Assembly (NCBI GenBank): GCA_003388505.1
Contig: QQVO01000051.1
Span: 1 to 64,000, forward strand
Source: Planctomycetota bacterium
GTDB taxonomy: Bacteria; Planctomycetota; Planctomycetia; Planctomycetales; Planctomycetaceae
Length of the DNA: 64,000 nt
Direction: 5' to 3'
Shown: piece by piece, positions 52,394 through 61,300 of the stretch
Layout of the letters: the number at the start of each line of letters is the position of its first letter
Numbering within the stretch: position 1 is the first letter of the stretch
Program-made: the position numbers and the translations under genes
The notes under the pieces: generated by a model
Seen by the model: only the letters and a program-made list of their open reading frames with translations
Told to the model about the DNA's origin: nothing
Databases searched by the model: none

Positions 52394-55300
52394 GTGCAGG
52401 AATGGGTGCCTGGAGAGTTCGTGTCTGTCTACCGGACGACGACCGTTCGGCCAGACACGCGTTTTGTGCGCGTGACACCTCTTGAGAATCGTGACCAGGC
52501 AGGCGAATTGAATCCAGCCGTGAAACCGGAATGCCAACAGCCCGCCCTGCACGCGACGATTGCAGAGCGATTCGAGTCCATTGCGCACGTTCATTCGGAA
52601 CGCACGGCGCTCCGCGATGGAGTCAATTGCCTGACGTATCGCGAATTGAACGAAGCGGCGGAGCAGATCGCTCTCGCCATTCTTGCCAACAGTGATGGAC
52701 GTCCGGGGCGGGTAGCACTGCTCCTGGACCACGGAGCCCCGATTGTCAGCGGGTTCATGGGGGTTCTCAAGGCGGGTTCGATCGCCGTCCCGCTCGACCC
52801 GGAATATCCCGCGAGCCGCATTGACTTCATCCTGGAGGATTCCCAGGCCGAACTGATCCTGAGCAGCGGGAAGCTTCTGTCCCGCGCGGCCGAACTGGCG
52901 CGGCACGGGCGGAAAGTGCTCAACATCGAGGATCTCGAAGTCCAGGAACGCCCGACAGCGACCCCGCCATGCAACGCACCGAACGGCACCGCTTACCTCA
53001 TCTATACTTCGGGATCGACCGGGAAGCCGAAGGGCGTGATGTTGCCCCACCGGACTGTTCTCCAAAACATCGACAACTACGAGAATGGGCTGCAGATCCG
53101 GCTCGGTGATCGGCTGACTCTGTTGCACTCGGTGGCTTTCAGCGCCGGGGTCGTGGACGTGCTGATGGCGCTTCTCACCGGTGCAACGCTCTGTTGCTGG
53201 CCGCTCAGGGAGCGCGGGTTTGCTGGGTTGGCTGAGTGGATGATTCGCGAGCGCGTGACAGTGTTCCATTGGATGCCGTCCGGCTTCCGGCATTTCTGCC
53301 AGTCGCTCAGCGACGACGTCATCTTCCCTGACATGCGGATGATCGTGCTTGGCAGCGAGCCGATGTACCGTCGGGACTTCGAGCTGTACTGTCAGCATTT
53401 CCCGGACGATTGCGTGATCGTCAACCGCCTGGGCCTCACCGAGACAGGCTTCGTCCGCTGGCTCTTCATGGACAAGACTGCTGAGATCACCGGAGACCTG
53501 GTTCCGGTGGGCTACGAAGTGCCCTTCAAGGACGTGCTGATCCTGGATGACCGCCTTCGCCCGGTGCCACGCGGCACGGCGGGGCAAATTGCGGTCAGAA
53601 GCCAGTTCCTCGCGTCGGGCTACTGGAACCGTCCTGAGTTGACACAAGAAGTGTTCCGGGAAGACGACTCCGGCCAAAGCGGTCGGACCTACCTGACGGG
53701 CGACCTGGGCGTGATGCATTCCGATGGTTGCCTGGAGTACCTCGGTCGCAAAGACCACCAGATCAAGGTGCATGGGTACCGGATTGAGGCGGGCGAGATC
53801 GAATCCGCCTTGACGGAAATCGATGGGATCGCCGACGCCGTCGTCGTGCAACAGAACGGCGACACAGGTGGGAATCAACTCGCCGCGTTCCTCATTGCGG
53901 ACGGTGGATACACGATTCTCCCGCCCGACACGCTGCGCAACCAGTTGGACGACCGATTGCCCGCGTACATGCTTCCGGCTGCGTTCGTCACACTCGACGA
54001 CTTCCCGCGGACGCCCACCGGAAAAATTGATCGTCAGACGCTGTCGCGACTGGCCGGTGATGCGGTCCAGGTTGAATCCGACTTTCGTCCACCACGCACC
54101 GACACCGAACGGCAATTGGCCGAAATCTGGCAGGAGATCCTCGGTGTCGAGCGAGTGGGCGTCGACGAAAGTTTCTTTGAACTCGGGGGGCATTCGCTGC
54201 TCGCGCTCACGCTCTTGACGCGCGTCTCGAAAACGTTCGGAATCGAACTGCAACTGCACGACCTGTTTGCGGCCCCGTCCGTTGCGAATCTGGCCGAAAA
54301 GATCGAACGACGCCGACACCGTGCAGACCGGGATGCCGGCTTCGAGGATCGTGCGGTGCGGATCACGGCGCGACCGAAGGAGCGGCACGAGCCGTTTCCC
54401 CTCAACGACATCCAGCAGGCCTATTGGATCGGACGCACAGCGGCGGTGGAACTGGGCGGTGTGTCACAACACGTCTATCTGGAATTCGACTGCGTCGATC
54501 TCGATCTGGATCGGCTCAGTGGGGCGTGGCAGAAGGTGGTCGCGCGACACGACATGCTGCGAGCGGTCATTCTGGACGACGGACGTCAGCAGGTTCTGGA
54601 ACGTGTGCCCCCCTACGAGATCCCCGTCGAAGACCTTCGCGGCGAGTCGGAGGAGCTGATCCAGGCCCGCCTGCAACAAGCACGGCAGCGGATGTCGCAT
54701 CAGGTGCTGCCTTGCGATCGCTGGCCGCTGTTCGAGATTCGCGCCTCGCGCGTCGACGACAGGCGAGTGCGGCTGCACTGCAGTTTCGATTCGATGATCC
54801 TCGACTTTCGCAGTCGCTTCATTGTCTTCAGCGAGTGGCACGAGTTCTACCAGGACGCAGACTGCTCGTTGCCCGCGCTGGAAGTCACGTTCCGCGACTA
54901 CGTGCTTGACGAAATCGAACGCACAAAGACTGAGCGCTACGAGCAGTCACGAGACTACTGGGTCGAGCGAGTCCCATCCCTGCCACCGGCTCCGCAGCTG
55001 CCCTTGGCGCGTGATCCCGGAGAATTGAACGAGATTCGATTCGCACCGCGGAAACGCCGTATCGAGCAGCCGGTCTGGGACCGCATCAAGCGGCGCGGTG
55101 CGCAGTCCGGATTGACTCCTTCGGGGCTGTTGATCGCAGCCTTTTCCGAAGTCCTGAGATTATGGAGCCGCAGTCCAAAGTTCACCATCAATCTCACTTT
55201 CCTCGAGCGGCATTCCGTCCATCCGCAGGTGAACGACATCGTGGGAGACTTTACCTCCCTGGTGCTGCTGGAAGTCGACAACGACGAGGCTGACACATTC

Positions 55301-58300
55301 GAGGCGCGGGCTCGCCGACTGCAGGAGCAGTTGTGGACCGATCTGAGCCATCGGTCGTTCAACGGCGTTCGCGTGCTGCGGGAACTGGCAAGAAGCGATG
55401 GAGGGCGGCCGCGGGCCATGATGCCGGTCGTGTTTACAAGTCTGCTCACACACGACACATCGGTGGACGGCCGCGACTTGATGAGCTGGATGGGCGAGAC
55501 GGTCTTCAACGTCTCGCAGACGCCGCAAGTGTGGCTCGATCACGTCGCGCGGGAACAGAACGGGGCCCTCGTATTCAACTGGTACGTGATAGAGGAGATG
55601 TTTCCGGAGGGACTGCTGGATGACATGCTGGAGAGCTATTGCCGGCTCCTGCATCGTCTCGCGGACGACCAGGCGTGCTGGCAGGAAAGTGCAGCCGACA
55701 TGGCCGAATCGCTGCTCCCGCCGGAACAACGGACGCAGCGAACGCGCGTGAACGGCACAGCCGCGCCGGTCCCGCAGGGATTGCTGTTCGAACCGTTTAT
55801 CGAGCAGGCGCAGCGCCGTCCGAACGCGCCGGCCGTCGTCGCCTGCGATTGGACACTGACCTACGGGGAACTCCTGCAACGCTCGACCGCGCTCGCGAGG
55901 CGACTGCGCGACGAGGGTGTCCGACCGAATGAACTCGTAGCGGTCGTCATGGAAAAAGGGTGGGAGCAGGTCGTTGCGGTGCTCGGCATCCAGCAGGCCG
56001 GGGCGGCCTACCTTCCCGTCGATGCTTCACTGCCCGGTGAGCGCCTGAGACACCTCTTGCGGCACGGTGAAGCAAGACTGGCGGTGACACAATCCCGGTT
56101 CGTGAGCCACAGCGACTGGCCTGCCGGCGTCCGATGCATCGAACTGGAGTCAGCGCCGCCGGCTCAAGTCACGCCGGAGACACTCGAGCCGGTGCAAAGC
56201 CCGGACGACCTGGCCTACGTGATTTACACCTCCGGTTCAACGGGCGAGCCGAAGGGGGTGATGATCGATCATCGTGGGGCCTTGAACACAATCGCCGATA
56301 TCAACCGGCGGTTCGACATCGGACCGGATGATCGGATCCTCGCGCTGTCATCGCTCGGATTCGACCTGTCGGTCTATGACGTTTTCGGGACGCTGGCCGC
56401 CGGGGGAACGATCGTCATTCCGGAGCCCACCTCCCTGAAGGATCCCTCGCGATGGGCGGAGTGGATGAAGGCGGAGCGGATCACCGTGTGGAATTCCGTG
56501 CCCGCTCTGATGGATCTGCTCCTCGAGCATCTGTCGGGAAGCCGGTCATCGCTGGAGCACCTGCGACTGGTTCTGCTCAGCGGCGACTGGATTCCTGTTG
56601 ATCTGCCCGACCGCCTGCGCTCGCTCGCCCCCGACGCAGAACTGATCAGCCTGGGCGGCGCCACCGAAGCGTCGATCTGGTCAATCCTCTATCCCGTCGA
56701 TGCAGTCGATCCGGACTGGCCGAGCATCCCCTACGGCCGTCCCATGACAAACCAGACATTTCATGTGCTGAACGATCGGCTCGAAGCCTGCCCGGTCTGG
56801 GCGCCCGGAGAACTGTACATCGGTGGTGTCGGCCTGGCTCAGGGTTATTGGAAGGACGACGAGCAGACTCAAGCCCGGTTCGTTCGACATCCCGGCAGCG
56901 GCGAACGGCTCTATCGCACGGGTGATCTCGGGCGATTCCTGCCTGATGGCAATATCGAATTCCTCGGCCGAGACGACTTTCAGGTGAAGATCCAGGGCAA
57001 CCGGATCGAGTTGAGCGAGATTGAGTCGGCCCTCGGGCGACACCCCGAAATCCGCTCATCAATTGTCGCGGCGGTCGGAAAGTCACCTCGCGAGAAACGG
57101 CTCGTCGCCTATGTCGTGCCGCACGACGGCGCCCCTCCCGCCCCGGAGGAATTGCGGCGATTTCTTGCCGGCAAACTCCCCCCCTACATGGTTCCCTCGT
57201 CGTTTGTCGTGCTCGACCGGTTGCCATTGACGGCGAACGGAAAAGTGGATCGTTCGGCATTGCCCGAGCCCTCGGAGTCATCCCGGACGAACGGCCGCAG
57301 CCGCGCAATCAGTTCGCACGAGAATGCGCAATCGCAAATCGCACAATGTGTCGCTGCCGTCCTCAGCATCGATCACGTCCCTCCGAGTGAGAATCTATTG
57401 ACACTCGGCGCCAGTTCAGTGGACATGATCCGCATCGCGAACCGCCTGGAGGAGGAACTCGGATTCCGGCCGGACATCAACGCATTTTACCGGAGCCCCA
57501 GCGTTTCCACGCTCTCGGAAATGTTTGAACAAGACCACGCAAGCAAGCACGTCGGCCGCGCGACTTATCCCGGTTCCGGAACGCTGTTCTGTGGCACGGG
57601 CGCGGCACGGCCGCTGATCTCCGATCCACTGGAACGCGAACAATTCAAACAGTCTCGGCCGGGGCTGCGCTGTGATCTGAACGGGGCGACCCGGGTGCCG
57701 CTGGCCGGCGCCGACGCGGAGATACCCGCCGCCGAGCGCACGCCCTACTTCCGTCGCCGCAGCCATCGCAAGTTTGCCCGCCGCCCGATCGGTCTGGAAT
57801 CCTTCAGCGGTTTTCTGGGCTGCATGCGGCAACTCGTGACGGGCGGAGGGCCGAAGTATCGCTACGGCTCGCCCGGGGGCCTGTATCCCCTGCAGACCTA
57901 TCTGTACGTCAAGCCGGAGGGCGTCACGGGTCTTCAGGCGGGATGCTGGTATTACGATCCCACCAGGCATCATCTGGCGCTGCTTTCCGGGCAGCCGGAC
58001 CTCGACTGTGACGTTTACGACCCGTTCATCAACGGTCCGATCTTCGCGGAATCGGCGTTTGCGATCTTTCTCGTCGCTCAGATGAATGCCTTGGCGCCGA
58101 TGTACGGCGAACACAGCGAACGATTCGCGGCCATCGAGGCGGGACTGGCGGCGCAATTACTGGAAACGACCGCCGCCGATTTTGAACTGGGTCTCTGCCA
58201 GGTCGGCACGCTCCGATTCGAGCTTCTTCGCCCCCTGCTGCGTCTCGACGAGAGCCATCAGTTCGTGCATTCGCTCCTGGGAGGTCCGATCGAACAGAGT

Positions 58301-58384
58301 GAACGCGCGGCGTGGACGCCGTTCGTTGAGGCGGCGAGACCGTCCGGCTCTGGAGGTGACGACGCGGAAGAGGGGGTCCTGTGA
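52394..58384 (+). CDS. NRPS: A-T-Cy-A(Cys)-T-oxidase
   Basis: 1996 residues. Starter adenylation domain (~50-550) with YTSGSTG at 204; carrier Ser601 in GGHSL. A heterocyclisation domain follows, with FPLNDIQQAYWIGR and the DxxxxDxxS motif at 799-807 (DSMILDFRS). A second adenylation domain has YTSGSTG at 1278 and all nine binding-pocket residues readable: D1324, L, Y, N, L, S, L, I, W, the published cysteine code. Carrier LGASS (Ser~1675). The C-terminal ~200 residues (from about 1780, YFRRRSHRKFARRPIGLESF) are a nitroreductase-type oxidase. Together they make a thiazole from cysteine. Start GTG 52394 with weak signals. The next NRPS gene overlaps by 4 bases. Confidence 0.92.
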   Translation: MQEWVPGEFVSVYRTTTVRPDTRFVRVTPLENRDQAGELNPAVKPECQQPALHATIAERFESIAHVHSERTALRDGVNCLTYRELNEAAEQIALAILANSDGRPGRVALLLDHGAPIVSGFMGVLKAGSIAVPLDPEYPASRIDFILEDSQAELILSSGKLLSRAAELARHGRKVLNIEDLEVQERPTATPPCNAPNGTAYLIYTSGSTGKPKGVMLPHRTVLQNIDNYENGLQIRLGDRLTLLHSVAFSAGVVDVLMALLTGATLCCWPLRERGFAGLAEWMIRERVTVFHWMPSGFRHFCQSLSDDVIFPDMRMIVLGSEPMYRRDFELYCQHFPDDCVIVNRLGLTETGFVRWLFMDKTAEITGDLVPVGYEVPFKDVLILDDRLRPVPRGTAGQIAVRSQFLASGYWNRPELTQEVFREDDSGQSGRTYLTGDLGVMHSDGCLEYLGRKDHQIKVHGYRIEAGEIESALTEIDGIADAVVVQQNGDTGGNQLAAFLIADGGYTILPPDTLRNQLDDRLPAYMLPAAFVTLDDFPRTPTGKIDRQTLSRLAGDAVQVESDFRPPRTDTERQLAEIWQEILGVERVGVDESFFELGGHSLLALTLLTRVSKTFGIELQLHDLFAAPSVANLAEKIERRRHRADRDAGFEDRAVRITARPKERHEPFPLNDIQQAYWIGRTAAVELGGVSQHVYLEFDCVDLDLDRLSGAWQKVVARHDMLRAVILDDGRQQVLERVPPYEIPVEDLRGESEELIQARLQQARQRMSHQVLPCDRWPLFEIRASRVDDRRVRLHCSFDSMILDFRSRFIVFSEWHEFYQDADCSLPALEVTFRDYVLDEIERTKTERYEQSRDYWVERVPSLPPAPQLPLARDPGELNEIRFAPRKRRIEQPVWDRIKRRGAQSGLTPSGLLIAAFSEVLRLWSRSPKFTINLTFLERHSVHPQVNDIVGDFTSLVLLEVDNDEADTFEARARRLQEQLWTDLSHRSFNGVRVLRELARSDGGRPRAMMPVVFTSLLTHDTSVDGRDLMSWMGETVFNVSQTPQVWLDHVAREQNGALVFNWYVIEEMFPEGLLDDMLESYCRLLHRLADDQACWQESAADMAESLLPPEQRTQRTRVNGTAAPVPQGLLFEPFIEQAQRRPNAPAVVACDWTLTYGELLQRSTALARRLRDEGVRPNELVAVVMEKGWEQVVAVLGIQQAGAAYLPVDASLPGERLRHLLRHGEARLAVTQSRFVSHSDWPAGVRCIELESAPPAQVTPETLEPVQSPDDLAYVIYTSGSTGEPKGVMIDHRGALNTIADINRRFDIGPDDRILALSSLGFDLSVYDVFGTLAAGGTIVIPEPTSLKDPSRWAEWMKAERITVWNSVPALMDLLLEHLSGSRSSLEHLRLVLLSGDWIPVDLPDRLRSLAPDAELISLGGATEASIWSILYPVDAVDPDWPSIPYGRPMTNQTFHVLNDRLEACPVWAPGELYIGGVGLAQGYWKDDEQTQARFVRHPGSGERLYRTGDLGRFLPDGNIEFLGRDDFQVKIQGNRIELSEIESALGRHPEIRSSIVAAVGKSPREKRLVAYVVPHDGAPPAPEELRRFLAGKLPPYMVPSSFVVLDRLPLTANGKVDRSALPEPSESSRTNGRSRAISSHENAQSQIAQCVAAVLSIDHVPPSENLLTLGASSVDMIRIANRLEEELGFRPDINAFYRSPSVSTLSEMFEQDHASKHVGRATYPGSGTLFCGTGAARPLISDPLEREQFKQSRPGLRCDLNGATRVPLAGADAEIPAAERTPYFRRRSHRKFARRPIGLESFSGFLGCMRQLVTGGGPKYRYGSPGGLYPLQTYLYVKPEGVTGLQAGCWYYDPTRHHLALLSGQPDLDCDVYDPFINGPIFAESAFAIFLVAQMNALAPMYGEHSERFAAIEAGLAAQLLETTAADFELGLCQVGTLRFELLRPLLRLDESHQFVHSLLGGPIEQSERAAWTPFVEAARPSGSGGDDAEEGVL

Positions 58385-61300
58385 CGACTGCTGAACTGCT
58401 CGAGTCTTTGAAGCATTCGGGCGTCCGGCTGTGGGTCGAAGGGGACAATCTGCGCTATCGTGCTCCGAGGGGGACGATGACGCCGGAGTTGAAGCGGGAA
58501 TTGAAGGCTCGCAAAGCTGCCGTAATCGAGTTTCTGCAGCCGCAAGACGACGCCCGTCCTCAACCGGTCTCAGGAATCCCGCACATTGACCGCAGCGGTC
58601 CGCTTCCGCTTTCGTTCACGCAGGAGTCCCTGTGGCTTGTGCAACAGATCGAACCGGCATCGCCCGCCTATAACGTCGGCGTGGCCCTTCGGTTCGACGG
58701 CCCGCTGGACGTTCCAGCGCTGTCGGATGCACTGCGTGAGATTCTCCAGCGGCACGAAGTGCTTCGCCTGCGCTGCGCCGCGCGGGAGGGACGCCCCGAA
58801 TTGTCGATCGCCGCAGCGCCTGCGATCGACCTCGCACTGACCGATCTCCAGCACCTGCCCCGGCCGGAGCGCGATGCGACAGTACAGGCCTTGGCAGTCG
58901 CCGAGGTGGAGACCCCCTTCGACCTGGCACAGCCTCCGCTCATGCGGGCGAGAATCGTCAAGACTGGTTCCGAGCAGCATGTGTTTCTGCTGACGACGCA
59001 CCACTTTGTCGCCGACGGCTGGTCCATGCGGATTCTGATGCGGGAACTCGGGGCGCTGTACGAGGCCCGATCCACCGGTGCGCAACATCGATTGCCGCCC
59101 CTGAAATGTCAGTATGTGGATGTCGCTGCCTGGCAGCGCGACGCATTCGACGACCGGCGGAAGGCGCGGGAACTGGACTATTGGCGCAACCGGCTGTCCG
59201 GGCTTTCCGACGGACTCAATCTGCCCACCGACTTTCCTCGCCCTGCTGTACAGAGCCATCGCGGAGGCCGTTGTCAGTTTCAGTTGCCGCTCTCCCTGTG
59301 CCGGGCATTGCGAGCGCTCAGCCGCGCCGAAGGTGTGACGCTGTTCATGCTGCTGCTCGCGGCCCTGAAGACATTGCTGCAGCGATACACGCGCGACAGC
59401 GACGTCGCTGTCGGCACGGTGGTCTCGAATCGCAGTCGGGTCGAACTGGAGGGGCTCATCGGGTCGTTCGCGAACAGCCTCGTGCTGCGCACCGAGTGCA
59501 CCGGCGGATTGACGTTTCGGGAACTGCTCAATCGCGTTCGTGACACCACGATCGAAGCCCTTTCTCATCAGGATCTGCCCTTCGGACACCTCGTCAACGA
59601 ACTCCAACCCGATCGGGATCTGAGTCGCAATCCGCTGTATCAAGTCCAGTTCGTGCTGCATCGCGACGGCCTCGACGAAAGTCTGGTGATGCCGGGCCTG
59701 ACCGTCTCGCGAGTCGCCACCGGCCATCGGACGGCCCGGGTCGATCTCGCCTGGGATGTGACCGACGACGGGACGCATCTTTCCGGGTCGCTGGAATACA
59801 GCTCCGATCTGTTTGCGGAAGCCACCGTTCGCCGGATGCTGGGACATTTTCGTACGCTCCTCGAAGCGGCGGTGGCGGACCCGACGCAGGAGATCGGCGC
59901 GATGCCTCTCCTGACGGCTGACGAGCGGCACCAACTCCTCCACGAATGGAATCGCAGCGAACAAACAACTGAGCCGCTGTCCCTGACTCACGAGTTGTTT
60001 GATGAACAGGTTGCCCGCACACCCGACGCACCGGCGGCGCGGTTCGAAGATCAGCAACTCACCTACCTCGAATTGCAGCAGCGAGCGGATCGGCTCGCGG
60101 CGCGGCTGCAGCAGTCGGGAGTCCAGCCGGACACTGTGGTCGGCGTCTACCTCGAACGATCGCTGGACATGCTGATCGCGGTGCTCGGCGTAATGAAGGC
60201 GGGCGGAGCGTATGTTCCGCTTGACCCGGCTTTCCCCAGTGAACGACTGGCGCACATGCTCGACGATTCCGCAGCGCCGATCGTGCTGACACAATCGCAA
60301 TTGGTGGAACACCTCCCGTCGCACACAGCACAGGTTCTCTGCCTCGATTCAGGCCTCGGCGGCACAACCCACGAAACTCAACTCCCCGCTGCGTCCGTCA
60401 GTCCGGCGAGGCCGCAAAGTCTCGCTTACGTGATCTACACATCCGGTTCGACCGGCCGGCCCAAAGGGGTTCCGATTCCCCACAGTGCGCTGAGCAACTT
60501 GTTGCAGTCAATGCAGCAGCGGCCCGGTCTGACCGCAGAGGATGTGTTGGTCGCCGTCACCACCCTGTCGTTTGACATCGCCGCCCTGGAACTCCTGCTG
60601 CCGCTGATCGTTGGCGGCGTTGTCGTGATTGCCGATCGGGAGACCGCTCACGACGGGCGGAGGCTGTCTGCGCTTGTGCGCCGCTGCGGGGCGAGCGTGA
60701 TGCAGGCCACTCCCGCCACCTGGAGAATGCTGATCGAAAGCGGCGACTGTCCCGCAGGCTTGAAGATCCTCTGCGGCGGCGAGGCGCTCCCACCCGACCT
60801 GGCCCAAGATCTCCTGGATCGTAGCGACTCGGTGTGGAATATGTACGGCCCCACCGAAACGACCATCTGGTCGTCCGTCGCAGAGGTCAGTCGCGGCGAG
60901 CCCATTCACATCGGTCGGCCGATTGCCAACACTGCATTTTCCATCCTTGACAGCCGGCAGCAACTCGTCCCCGTCGGCGTCCCCGGAGAGTTGCACATCG
61001 GCGGAGCGGGCCTTGCGCGAGGATACCTGAATCGGCCCGATCTGACCGCCGAACGATTCATCCCCCATCCGTTCAGCGAGTGCGAGGGAGACCGACTGTA
61101 CAAGACGGGTGACCTGGTCCGTTATCGCCACGACGGGACTGTCGAATATCTGGGCCGAACAGATCATCAGGTGAAGATTCGCGGATTCCGCATCGAACCC
61201 GGGGAGATCGAAGTCGCGCTGTCCGCGCACCCGCTGGTGAAGCAGGCGGTGGTTGTCGCTCGTGAAGATCGGCCGGGCGACCCCAAGCTGGTCGCCTACC

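Noticed and set aside
52319-54388. Long open frame (689 codons) on the - strand antisense to the first NRPS
   Set aside because: It is antisense to clearly coding NRPS domains and its residues are His/Arg/Glu biased with no motif; high-GC coding DNA yields such shadows.
58570-60324. Long - strand open frame (584 codons) antisense to the second NRPS
   Set aside because: Same reason; the + strand carries condensation and adenylation motifs in that stretch.
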